From an uncultured archaeon (lineage in GTDB: Archaea > Hadarchaeota > Hadarchaeia > Hadarchaeales > WYZ-LMO6), in contig CALJER010000003.1 in assembly GCA_938074535.1 (NCBI GenBank), forward strand, positions 28,626 to 92,625: a stretch of 64,000 bases of DNA, in the 5' to 3' direction. Below are positions 36,483-45,146 of this stretch, one piece after another. The position numbers were made by a program, and so were the translations under genes. The notes under the pieces were generated by a model. That model was not told the DNA's origin. It was given only the letters and a program-made list of their open reading frames with translations, and ran no database searches. Positions within the stretch are counted from its first letter, which is position 1; each line of letters starts with the position of its first letter.

Positions 36483-37793
36483 GTGCTCATCTTTGCCTCC
36501 ACCGTCTTCCTCGTCCTCAAGCACCCCCTCCTCCGGATCCCCTTCACCTCCAGGTACTTCCGCCTGGACTACGGCTGGGCACCCCTCCTGGGGGCCCTCC
36601 TGCTCCTCCTCACCCCCTATGCCGGTCTGGACACGGCCGTGAGGGGAGTGGTGGGGGGGAAGGGCCTGCACCCCTACTCCGTCCTCTTCCTGATCCTCTC
36701 CCTTTCCTACCTCTGCGTCTCCCTGGACTACCGCGGCCTCTTCGAGTACCTCTCCCTCCGCATCGTCCGCCTCTCCGGGGGCTCCGGCAAGAAGCTCTTC
36801 CTCATGCTCTTCCTCCTCACCTCCCTCCTCACCCTCTTCACCGACAACGACATCGTGATCCTCACCATGACCCTCCTCATCCTCTACCTGGCGAGGAGAG
36901 GCGGAGCGGACCCCCTCCCCTTCCTCCTCTGCCAGTTCTTCACCGTGAACATGCTGGGGATGGCCCTCTACATCGGGAATCCCACCAACATCATCGTCGC
37001 CGACTCCGCGGGGCTCTCCTTCGTGGAGTTCGCCAGGTGGATGTTCCTCCCCTCCCTGGCTGGAGCCTTCGCGGGCTTCGGGCTCCTCTACGCGCTCTTC
37101 CGGGGCAGGATCCCCACGAAGGTGGAGCCGCCCGAGGTGGAGCCCCGTTCCGTCCTCAAGAGGGGGAAGGGGCTGTGGGTGGGTCTGGCAGCCCTGGTGG
37201 GCGCCATCGCCTTCATGTCCCTCCCCGCGGGCTTGAGGAGGATCCCCATGTGGTCGGGGGTGGCCCTTCTGGCCCTCCTCGTCCTGGCCTCCGATCTCCT
37301 CTCCTACGGCAGGAGGGCCCCGCCCCTCTCCAGGGTACCCTGGAAGCTGGCCCCCTTCCTAGTGGGCCTCTTCGTCCAGATGGAGGTCCTCTCCTCCAGC
37401 GGGTGGACGGACCTCCTCGCCCCGCATCTTTCCTCCCTGGGCGGCCTCCTTCCCACCCTCTTCCTCCTCACCCTCCTCTCCTCCCTGCTCGCGGGGGCAA
37501 TGAACAACCATCCCATGACCCTCTTCCTGGTCAGGACCCTCCGTAGCCCGGAGTTCTCCGGGGGGAGCGACCTGAGGCTGGCCTCCAGCCTGGGCCTGAT
37601 CGCCGGGAGCAACCTGGGCGCCAACCTCTTCCTCACGGGGGCGCTGGCGGGGCTCATGTGGGCCAAGCTTCTCTCCGACAAGGGATATCCCGTGACCTTT
37701 TCCCAGTTCAGCAGGTACGGGTTTGCCGTGACCCTTCCGGTGATGGGGCTGGTCTCCCTCCTGCTCTGGGTGGAGCTCTCCCTCTGGGGTTAG
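36483..37793 (+). CDS. ArsB/NhaD-type (SLC13-like) membrane transporter
   Basis: Multi-pass; LLTLFTDNDIVILTMTLLIL, YIGNPTNIIVADSAGLSFVEF, AGAMNNHPMTLF, GSNLGANLF. Confidence 0.82.
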   Translation: MLIFASTVFLVLKHPLLRIPFTSRYFRLDYGWAPLLGALLLLLTPYAGLDTAVRGVVGGKGLHPYSVLFLILSLSYLCVSLDYRGLFEYLSLRIVRLSGGSGKKLFLMLFLLTSLLTLFTDNDIVILTMTLLILYLARRGGADPLPFLLCQFFTVNMLGMALYIGNPTNIIVADSAGLSFVEFARWMFLPSLAGAFAGFGLLYALFRGRIPTKVEPPEVEPRSVLKRGKGLWVGLAALVGAIAFMSLPAGLRRIPMWSGVALLALLVLASDLLSYGRRAPPLSRVPWKLAPFLVGLFVQMEVLSSSGWTDLLAPHLSSLGGLLPTLFLLTLLSSLLAGAMNNHPMTLFLVRTLRSPEFSGGSDLRLASSLGLIAGSNLGANLFLTGALAGLMWAKLLSDKGYPVTFSQFSRYGFAVTLPVMGLVSLLLWVELSLWG

Positions 37794-37938
37794 AGCTTCC
37801 TGCGGAGGGGCTTAGTTCCCCCACCGCCTTTTCCCCACCATCGCCGCTGCGTGGTTCAGGCAGCAGGGGCCTGCCTGGGACCAGGGTGCGGCTTCCCCGG
37901 CCGGCGGTTGGAGAACTCCTGGGAATACGGGACGACCG

Positions 37939-38604
37939 TCACACCACCCTCGCCTCCTCTATCAGGAGGTAGCCCCAGCTCCCCTTCCATATCCTTCTCG
38001 CCCTCACCACCTCCACCCTGCGCCTTGAGAAGGGGGAGGAGAGGACGAAGGTTTCGTACTCCCCACCCTCCCCCGCGGGGTCAAACCCGTACCTCCTGCT
38101 CCTCTCCAGCAGCTCCTCCACGGTTCCCTCGTCCAGCTTCCTGCCCAGCCATTCCTCTCCCAGGCCTTCCGCCGAGACCGAGGTCACCATCACCTCGAAG
38201 CCCTCCTCGAGGAGCTCGTGGAGGAGGGAGGACCGGTCCTCCCCCCAGAGGGGATGGAGGGCCTCCAGCCCCAGCTTCCTGCAGACCTCCTCCACCCTCT
38301 TCCGCTGATAGGTGGAGGCCACCGCACCGCTCACCACCCCCTCCACTTCCAGCCCCCTCAGGGCCCCCTCCAGCTCCTCCTCTTCCTTCTCCCTTTCCCC
38401 GGAGCTCTCCACCCCCAGGAAGGAAAAGCCCGCGCACTCGGCGAAGAGCCCCGCCAGCCTGGCGTTGGGGTGGTGGAAGAGCCAGGAGTCCTCCCTGCGG
38501 GGGAAGAGGGTGACCACCTTCTCCATCCTGTGCCCCTCCTTCACCGCCCTCCACATCGCCAGCGCGGAGTCCTTCCCACCCGAGCAGAGCGCCGCCAGCC
38601 TCAT
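37939..38604 (-). CDS. dph6: Diphthine--ammonia ligase family (ATP-pyrophosphatase)
   Basis: MRLAALCSGGKDSALAMW, GAVASTYQRKRVEEVCRKLGLEALHPLWG, DPAGEGGEYETFV. Confidence 0.92.
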   Translation of the reverse strand: MRLAALCSGGKDSALAMWRAVKEGHRMEKVVTLFPRREDSWLFHHPNARLAGLFAECAGFSFLGVESSGEREKEEEELEGALRGLEVEGVVSGAVASTYQRKRVEEVCRKLGLEALHPLWGEDRSSLLHELLEEGFEVMVTSVSAEGLGEEWLGRKLDEGTVEELLERSRRYGFDPAGEGGEYETFVLSSPFSRRRVEVVRARRIWKGSWGYLLIEEARVV

Positions 38605-38637
38605 CACCTCTTTTAATCCCCAGGGGGTAAATCTTCT

Positions 38638-38973
38638 GTGTCCCTCAGGTCTCTGCCGGCCCTTTTCTCCGCTTTCCTGGGTTCCCTCCTCCTGCTGGAG
38701 GCTCTCACGCCCTCCCCCTCTTCCCTCCTCGACCTCTCCCTCCTGTGTCTGGGTTTGGCCCTCATCCTCTCGGGCCTCCTGCTGGCGGACCATCCCCTCC
38801 GCGCTTCCCCCCCCGTCCTGCTGGGATTGGGCGTCTCCCTCCTCCTCCACAGGGGGGAGGAGGAGTTCTCCGGGACGACCAGGACCCTCTTCTCGGTCCT
38901 GGCCTTCCTCCTCTTTCTCCTCGCCGTTCTGCTGTTTCTTTTCTCTCACAGGCTCCTGAGGCCCAGGAAGTAG
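38638..38973 (+). CDS. Small hydrophobic membrane protein
   Basis: GTG start, 111 aa, four hydrophobic segments. Confidence 0.5.
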   Translation: MSLRSLPALFSAFLGSLLLLEALTPSPSSLLDLSLLCLGLALILSGLLLADHPLRASPPVLLGLGVSLLLHRGEEEFSGTTRTLFSVLAFLLFLLAVLLFLFSHRLLRPRK

Positions 38974-40139
38974 AGCATGCACGGCAGGAGGATCACCCCC
39001 ATGCCGTGCGATCTCCTCACCCCCACCCTGCCGGGGAGGAGGCCGATGGCGGCGGCCGTGAGGAGGAGCGGGAGCCCCCTGGGACCGCACCACAGGAGGG
39101 TCAGGGAGAGGACGAGGAGGAGGGTGGAGAGGCCGAGGGTCCTGTAGGGGATCCTGGAGATGCCGGAGCAGACCGCCTTTGCCAGCCTGGGGACCAGGAG
39201 GGAGGAGAGGGCCCCGGCCAGCAGCGCCACCCCCATCAGGAAGAGGAGCTCCCCCCTCCCCACCTCCAGCAGCTCCCCCACCGCCACCGCCGCGCCGCTT
39301 CTGGGCCTGCCTATGGCCTGGAGGGCCACGAAGGAGAAGAGCACCTTCACCAGGTTCACCCCGCTCACCGAGATCAGGAAGTCCTCCACCCTTCTGGTGC
39401 GGGTGAGGAGCTGGGAGAGCACGGTCCCCTCGGCGGGCCCTATCCCCGGAAGGAACCCCGCGAAGATCCCCGCTCCCACCCCCGAGAGAAGGGGGGGAAG
39501 GGACAGCCGCGGTTCCTCCTCCCCCTCCCTCTGTTCTGGCAGCTTCCCCCTGGAGGCCAGGCTCTCCAGCACCACGCTCATCCCGAAGAGCCCGCTCAGC
39601 AGGGGCATGAGCGCCTTCCCGCCCATGTCCAGCGTGAGCAGGCCAAGCATGCCGGAGAGGAGGAAGATCAGGAGGGACCAGGCCATCCGGGGCGGGCTTC
39701 CCTCCGACAGGATCATCAGGACGACCACCCCCAGGAGGATCCAGCCCAGGAAAGGACGCAGGAGCCCGTACACCCCTCCGAAGACCGCCGCCAGCGGAAG
39801 GGCCAGGAGGGAGCCTAGGAAGAGACCCCAGAGGCAGCCGCTGGTCGTGAGCCTCAGGGCCGTCAGCCCCCTCCCCTCCAGCACCATCCTGTGGGTGGGG
39901 AGGACGGAGAGGGCGGTCCCCTCGTCGGGAACCCCCAGGAAGGTCGAGGGGATGTAGCTGGTGAAGGTCTGGACCACCGCCATGGTCACGATGGCCGCCG
40001 CCCCGCCCAGGGGGGAGAGGCCCAGGGAGACCACCAGCATGGGGACCAGCGGGGTGAGGTTGTTCACGTGCACGCCCGGGATGAGTCCCGCGAAAACGCC
40101 CATCCCCGCCCCCAGCAGGAAGCAGAGGGGGAGCTCCAT
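38946..40139 (-). CDS. TctA/DUF112-like membrane transporter
   Basis: LIPGVHVNNLTPLVPML and the internally duplicated motif AGFLPGIGPAEGTVLSQLL; multi-pass. Confidence 0.85.
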   Translation of the reverse strand: MELPLCFLLGAGMGVFAGLIPGVHVNNLTPLVPMLVVSLGLSPLGGAAAIVTMAVVQTFTSYIPSTFLGVPDEGTALSVLPTHRMVLEGRGLTALRLTTSGCLWGLFLGSLLALPLAAVFGGVYGLLRPFLGWILLGVVVLMILSEGSPPRMAWSLLIFLLSGMLGLLTLDMGGKALMPLLSGLFGMSVVLESLASRGKLPEQREGEEEPRLSLPPLLSGVGAGIFAGFLPGIGPAEGTVLSQLLTRTRRVEDFLISVSGVNLVKVLFSFVALQAIGRPRSGAAVAVGELLEVGRGELLFLMGVALLAGALSSLLVPRLAKAVCSGISRIPYRTLGLSTLLLVLSLTLLWCGPRGLPLLLTAAAIGLLPGRVGVRRSHGMGVILLPCMLYFLGLRSL

Positions 40140-40140
40140 G

Positions 40141-40767
40141 CTAGAGGTAGAGGTGGGAGGCCCTCTTCACCACCAGCTCCAGCTCCCCCCGGTACAGCTG
40201 AAGCCTCCCCGCCACCACCACCCTGGAGCCCGTCTTCACCCGGACCAGAAAGGGTAGGAAGACCTTCAGCTCGGATCCGTTCTCTCCCAGGGTCAGGAGC
40301 AGGCGGTTCTCGCCCACCTTTGTCACCCTCCTCACCTCGCCCTCCACCTTCACCAGCTTCCCCAGCTCTCCCTCCCCTATCCCGCCCACCCGGCGCGGTG
40401 GCTCCCTCCTCACCCTCACATCTTCGGGCCTCTTCGGGACCACCTCCAGCTCCCCCCTCCACTCCTGGACCTTCCCCCTCACCTCCACCCGGTCCAGCAG
40501 TTCTATCCTGGTCCCCATCCCTTTCCTCACGCCCGAGAAGAGGGGAACGGAGACGGTGGTGTTTTCCCCACCCACCTTCAGGAAGAGGTGTCCGTCGGGG
40601 TGCTCGGTCAGGTCCATCACCCTGCCGGAGAGGAGGACCTGCGCTCCCACCATCTTCTCGGTCAGGTTGCGGGCCTCCATTCTCTCGGGCTCGGAGAGCC
40701 GCAGCCCCACGCAGGTCATCACCAGCCCCAGGACCGCGCAGGCCAGGATCAGCGTTCTGGTGCTCAT
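40141..40767 (-). CDS. Membrane-anchored protein with tandem OB-fold-like domains
   Basis: N-terminal hydrophobic anchor; two OB-like units (VLLSGRVMDLTEHPDGHLFLKV.. and LVKVEGEVRRVTKVGENRLLLTL..). Confidence 0.65.
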   Translation of the reverse strand: MSTRTLILACAVLGLVMTCVGLRLSEPERMEARNLTEKMVGAQVLLSGRVMDLTEHPDGHLFLKVGGENTTVSVPLFSGVRKGMGTRIELLDRVEVRGKVQEWRGELEVVPKRPEDVRVRREPPRRVGGIGEGELGKLVKVEGEVRRVTKVGENRLLLTLGENGSELKVFLPFLVRVKTGSRVVVAGRLQLYRGELELVVKRASHLYL

Positions 40768-40817
40768 CGCCTGGGATGGGTGGAAGGTTTTTTATAAAGG
40801 AGGAAAAAAGGAGGACT

Positions 40818-42140
40818 ATGGGAAGGGCAAGCATCTCCGCGGCTTTCCTCTCTTCCTTTCTCCTCCTCTCCCTCCTCCCCCCCTCCTCCGGCTCCTCCTC
40901 CGTCTACAGCTTCCAGGCCACCTACCGGATAACCAACACGAGTCCTTCCTCCGTGGATGGCTGGCTGGAGGTCTTCGCCTTCGACCACGAGAACTTCGGC
41001 TGGGGGTTCCAGAGGGTGCTGGAGGAGAATTTCTCACCGCCCCCCCAGGAGTCGAAGGGGGAGGACAACAGGGTTCTCAGGTTCTCCCTGGGCAAGCTTT
41101 CCCCCGGTGCTTCGGGGGAGGTCCGCCTCACGCAGGTCCTCAGGGTGAGCGGGAGGAAGTGGGAGAACCTGGGGGGAGAGGGGGGAATCCCGCAGGAGCT
41201 CCTGCGCCTCACCGAGCCCGTGCCCAACCTCTGGGAGAACGCCCCGGAGCTTCGGGAGAAGGCGGAGGAGCTGAGGGGTGAGACCCCCTACCTCACCGCC
41301 AGGAACATCTTTGAGTTCGTGAAGGATCACCTGACGTATTTCGCCCAGGCTTCGGACCAGAGCGCCCTGGAGGTCTACCGCAGCAGGGTGGGCAAGTGCA
41401 CGGAGTTCACCAACCTCTTCATCGCCCTGGTCAGGCTCTCCGGTCTGCCCGCCAAGTTCCTGGCGGGTTACGGCTACGCTCCGAAGTTCGGGGACAACGC
41501 GGAGAGGATGGGCCACGCCTTTGCCGCCCTCTACCTCCCCGGAGCGGGATGGGTGCCGGCGGACGGGACCTGGCAGGGGGGACAGTTCGGGGAGCTGAGC
41601 GAGGACCACCTCATCCTCTTCTCCAGCGACGGCTCCAACCTGGTGAGGGAGGGGAGGGTGAGCATCCCTGGAGAGAGGTGGAGCGGGGGGACGAAGCTGG
41701 AGAAGACCCTCCTCCTCTACAGGGAGGCGGCGCTGGAGGCGGCGGTGGGGAAGGGAGGGCAGGAGAACGGGAAGGTGGGTGTGGTGGTCAGCGTGTGGAA
41801 CCGGGGCAGGAGCAGCCTGCGGAGCCTCACCGTGCGCCTGAGGGTGGACGAGAACTTCTTCCGCCCGGTTCCCCCGCAGGAGGTGGGGGAGCTGGCCGCG
41901 GGGGGAAGCACGGAGGTGGTGTTTTACCTCGAGCCCCTGAAGGAGGCGGAGAACTCCCTCGTGAGGGCGGAGGTGGAGGCCTGGAGCCCCTACGGGGAGG
42001 TCTCCTCGGAGGGCGCCCTCCTCCTCAGCGTGGTCATCCGGTCCGAGGAACCCTTCCCGCTTCTCCTTCCGCCCCTGCAGCTCCTCCTGCCGGTGGTGGG
42101 AGTTTTGATCCTGGTCCTGGTCCTGAAGCTCCGACGCTGA
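40818..42140 (+). CDS. Exported transglutaminase-like domain protein with C-terminal TM segment
   Basis: Signal peptide; VYRSRVGKCTEFTNLFIALVRLSGLPAKFLAGYGY..GHAFAALYLPGAGWVPADGTW (Cys-His-Asp triad); C-terminal LLLPVVGVLILVLVLKLRR. Confidence 0.88.
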   Translation: MGRASISAAFLSSFLLLSLLPPSSGSSSVYSFQATYRITNTSPSSVDGWLEVFAFDHENFGWGFQRVLEENFSPPPQESKGEDNRVLRFSLGKLSPGASGEVRLTQVLRVSGRKWENLGGEGGIPQELLRLTEPVPNLWENAPELREKAEELRGETPYLTARNIFEFVKDHLTYFAQASDQSALEVYRSRVGKCTEFTNLFIALVRLSGLPAKFLAGYGYAPKFGDNAERMGHAFAALYLPGAGWVPADGTWQGGQFGELSEDHLILFSSDGSNLVREGRVSIPGERWSGGTKLEKTLLLYREAALEAAVGKGGQENGKVGVVVSVWNRGRSSLRSLTVRLRVDENFFRPVPPQEVGELAAGGSTEVVFYLEPLKEAENSLVRAEVEAWSPYGEVSSEGALLLSVVIRSEEPFPLLLPPLQLLLPVVGVLILVLVLKLRR

Positions 42141-42179
42141 GTTCTCCCCTTTTAAGTTCCTCTCCTCCCACACCGTCCG

Positions 42180-42344
42180 ATGAGGCTCTTCCTTCTCCCG
42201 GTCGTGCTGGCCGGGTCCTGGTACCTCCTCCTGTGGTGGAGGGTGAGGTCGGCCAAAAGAAGGGGTACCCTGCTGCGGGCCCTCAGGAGGGCGGAGGAGG
42301 ATCTGCGCGAGGCACTGGAGGGATGGGGTGGGGCAGGGGAGTGA
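42180..42344 (+). CDS. Small membrane-anchored coiled-coil protein (54 aa)
   Basis: Manually read: MRLFLLPVVLAGSWYLLLWWRVRSAKRRGTLLRALRRAEEDLREALEGWGGAGE; overlapping start of the next gene. Confidence 0.55.
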   Translation: MRLFLLPVVLAGSWYLLLWWRVRSAKRRGTLLRALRRAEEDLREALEGWGGAGE

Positions 42345-42888
42345 GGAGGAGCTCCTCAGGGAGCTGGGGGCGCTGGTGGGGGAGAAGAGGTGTTCTGCCG
42401 GGTTCCTGGAAGGGGTGGGCCGGCTGCTGCTGGAGCTGAGGCTCCGGCCCTCCCTCTCTTCGGATCGGGAGATGGACTCCCTCCTCCTCAGGGTGGAGGG
42501 GCTCTGCTCCAGGCTCAGGGATTCCCGCTCCGGCTGCAGGTCGGGCACTCCCCTGCGGGGGGAGTGGAGGAGGATGGCGGATTACGAGTTCCGAAGGTTG
42601 AAGGAGGAGCTCTCGGCCCTCAGGGAGCTGCTCCAGGAAAGGGTGGGGAGGCACCCCCCTCTCGGCCTGAAGGGGCTGGCGGACGAGATGAGGGAGGAGG
42701 GCGCGATAAGGGAGAGCACCTGGGCCCTCCTCCTTTCCTCCCCCTGGGGTCGGGAGGAGATGGAGAGGAGGGAGGTGAGGGAGGCCCTGCTCCGCGTCCT
42801 CCGCCTCTTCTCCGAGTTCAGGGGGCTGAAGGAGGGAAGGGATGTTCGGAAGGAAGAGGGAGCTTTCGGTCCTGGTGGAGCACGGTAG
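42328..42888 (+). CDS. Helical hypothetical protein (186 aa) in type IV filament cluster
   Basis: GTG start; purine-loaded codon pattern consistent with coding; collinear with neighbours. Confidence 0.6.
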   Translation: MGQGSEEELLRELGALVGEKRCSAGFLEGVGRLLLELRLRPSLSSDREMDSLLLRVEGLCSRLRDSRSGCRSGTPLRGEWRRMADYEFRRLKEELSALRELLQERVGRHPPLGLKGLADEMREEGAIRESTWALLLSSPWGREEMERREVREALLRVLRLFSEFRGLKEGRDVRKEEGAFGPGGAR

Positions 42889-43012
42889 GTGGCTTTCCCA
42901 CCTCCTGAACGACTTCAGGGTGCTGGAGCAGCGCCTGGATCACCTGGAGAAAAGGATCGAGCTGCTGGAGGATCAGCTCCGCCTCTCCTCGCGGGGGGAG
43001 AGGGGTGGATGA
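42842..43012 (+). CDS. Small coiled-coil protein (56 aa)
   Basis: MFGRKRELSVLVEHGRWLSHLLNDFRVLEQRLDHLEKRIELLEDQLRLSSRGERGG; overlaps both neighbours. Confidence 0.55.
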   Translation: MFGRKRELSVLVEHGRWLSHLLNDFRVLEQRLDHLEKRIELLEDQLRLSSRGERGG

Positions 43013-45146
43013 GAAAAGGTGCACCTTCGGAATCCTGAGGTTCGGGAGGAGAAGGGTCCTCCGCTTCGGGTGCGAGAGCTGCGGGGAGGGAGGGGACCCG
43101 GGGCTCTCCGGGAGGTGCATGGAGGGCCTCCTGAGGGGGCTGATGGAGTACGCCGAGGTGGAGGAGGTGCAGTTCCCGGGAGCCTACGAGAGGGAGTACG
43201 CGGGGAGGGAGCTGGAGGGGATGAGGAAGCTGGCCCTCCTCCTTTCGGACTGGGAGCTGAGGTCCCTGATGAAGGTCTGCAGGGGATGCGGGAGGTGTGA
43301 GGGTGAGAGGAGGGGCCTTCTGGCTTTCCTCTCCCTCAGACTTTCCCGCTCACCCCTGGAGGCGTGGGAGGAGCTGGGGGGCCGCCTGAGGGAGCTGGAG
43401 GCGGCCTCCAGGAGGGGGAGCACCAGGTGCAGGGAGTGCCGCTCTTCCTTCCTCTCGGAGTTCCTTCGCCCCATGCGCGACTCCCTGGCGGGGGTGCGCG
43501 GGGAGGTCCTCCAGGGCGGCAGGCTCCCCGGGCCCAGGCTCCGCCCCTCCTTCATGTTCTCCAGGTTGAGGATGGATCCTCCCCCTGGGTCGGAGCTGGT
43601 GGAGGGATACGGGCTAGAGGGGGGTGAGGTGAGGATTTACCGCTGCCCGCGCACCTCTCAGTTCCTCTACTTCCTCCTCCCCAGGGAGTGCTTCCTCCCG
43701 CCGGCTGTGGTGCGCCTGATGTACGAGGTGAGGGAGGCCCTCTGCAGGGAACCCCTCCCCCTGGAAGGGGGCTTCGAGTTCCTGAGGGGGAGGATCCGGA
43801 GGCTGGCGGCCAGGAGGATGGCGGAGGAGGCGGGGAGGAGGGGCTGGGAGATGGGGAAGGAAGAGATAGACCGCCTGGCCGAATCCCTGTCCAGGTTCAC
43901 CGCGGGCTTAGGGGTGCTGGAGCTCCTCCTCTCCGATGAGAGGGTGCAGGACGTCTATCTGGATGCACCGCCTGGGGAGACGCCCCTCCACCTCTATCAC
44001 CAGGACTTCGAAGAGTGCCTCACCAACGTGTATCCTTCGGAGGAGGAAGCGGAGGTGCTGGTCTCCAGGCTCAGGGCCCTGAGCGGCAGGCCCTTCTCCG
44101 AAGCCGACCCCGTGCTGGAGGCCGAGCTGGGAGGGGTGAGGGTCACGGCCATAGGTCCCCCCCTCAGCCCCGAGGGGAAGGCCTTCTCCTTCAGGAGGCA
44201 CCGCTCCTCACCCTGGACCCTACCCCAGTTCGTGAGGGCCGGATTCCTCGATGCATCCACCGCCTCCCTCCTGAGCCTGCTGGCGGACGCCCAGGCCTCC
44301 CTCCTCCTGACGGGCACGCGCGGCTCGGGGAAGACCTCCCTCCTCACCAGCCTCCTCTTCGAGCTCCCTCCCAAGTTCAGGATCCTCCTGCTGGAGGACA
44401 CGGCCGAGCTCCCCTCGGGTTCCCTCCGCTCCCTGGGCTTCAAGGTCCAGACCCTCCGCACCCGCTCCCCGCTGGGGAGAGCGGAGGTGGAGCCTTCGGC
44501 GGAGGAGGCCCTGAGGGCGGCCCTGAGGCTCGGAGAGTCCGTGCTGGTGGTGGGCGAGGTGAGGGGTCCGGAGGCCAGGACCCTCTTCGAGGCGATGAGG
44601 GTGGGAGCAGCCGGGAACTGCGTGATGGGGACCATCCACGGGGCCAGTGCGGAGGAGGTCTTCAAGAGGGTGGTGCACGACCTTGGGGTGCAGCCCTCCT
44701 CCTTCGCCGCGGTGGATGCGGTGGTGGCTTCAGCGCCCATCAGGCCCCTGGGAGGGCTGAGGAGAAGGAGGAGGGTGGTGCAGGTGGCGGAGGTGGTGAA
44801 GGGGAGGGAGGGGGAGTTCAGGGAGCTGGTGAGGTACGAGGTGGAGGGCGACAGGTTCGTGCTGGGGGAGGTGAAAAGCTCCGGGCTCCTGCGCTCCCTG
44901 GCCAAGAGGTGGGGGATGGGGTTCCGCGCCCTCCTCTCCCACTGGAGGCTGAGGGAAAGCCTCCTCTCCAAGCTGGTGAGGACGAGCTTGAGGGAGGGGA
45001 GGGCCGACCTCCTGGAGGCCGAGTTCGTCTTCAGGTCCAATCAGCGCTTCCGCCTCCTCTGGGAGGAGGAGGTGAGGGAAGGCGACCCCAGACCCGAGAG
45101 GGTGGGGGAGAGGTGGGAGAGATGGCTGAGGGAGAGCCTGAGGTGA
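43005..45146 (+). CDS. Type II/IV secretion-type (archaeal type IV filament) ATPase with Cys-rich N-terminal region
   Basis: GTRGSGKTSLLTSLLFELP, LLLEDTAELP, ESVLVVGEVRGPEARTLFEAMRVG, MGTIHGASAEEVFKRVVHDLGV; N-terminal CESCGEG, CRGCGRC, CRECRSS. Confidence 0.93.
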   Translation: MDEKRCTFGILRFGRRRVLRFGCESCGEGGDPGLSGRCMEGLLRGLMEYAEVEEVQFPGAYEREYAGRELEGMRKLALLLSDWELRSLMKVCRGCGRCEGERRGLLAFLSLRLSRSPLEAWEELGGRLRELEAASRRGSTRCRECRSSFLSEFLRPMRDSLAGVRGEVLQGGRLPGPRLRPSFMFSRLRMDPPPGSELVEGYGLEGGEVRIYRCPRTSQFLYFLLPRECFLPPAVVRLMYEVREALCREPLPLEGGFEFLRGRIRRLAARRMAEEAGRRGWEMGKEEIDRLAESLSRFTAGLGVLELLLSDERVQDVYLDAPPGETPLHLYHQDFEECLTNVYPSEEEAEVLVSRLRALSGRPFSEADPVLEAELGGVRVTAIGPPLSPEGKAFSFRRHRSSPWTLPQFVRAGFLDASTASLLSLLADAQASLLLTGTRGSGKTSLLTSLLFELPPKFRILLLEDTAELPSGSLRSLGFKVQTLRTRSPLGRAEVEPSAEEALRAALRLGESVLVVGEVRGPEARTLFEAMRVGAAGNCVMGTIHGASAEEVFKRVVHDLGVQPSSFAAVDAVVASAPIRPLGGLRRRRRVVQVAEVVKGREGEFRELVRYEVEGDRFVLGEVKSSGLLRSLAKRWGMGFRALLSHWRLRESLLSKLVRTSLREGRADLLEAEFVFRSNQRFRLLWEEEVREGDPRPERVGERWERWLRESLR

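Noticed and set aside
39891-40817. Upstream part of the 749-aa ORF ending at 42140
   Set aside because: Antisense to the TctA and OB-fold genes; the true start is the ATG at 40818 before the signal peptide.
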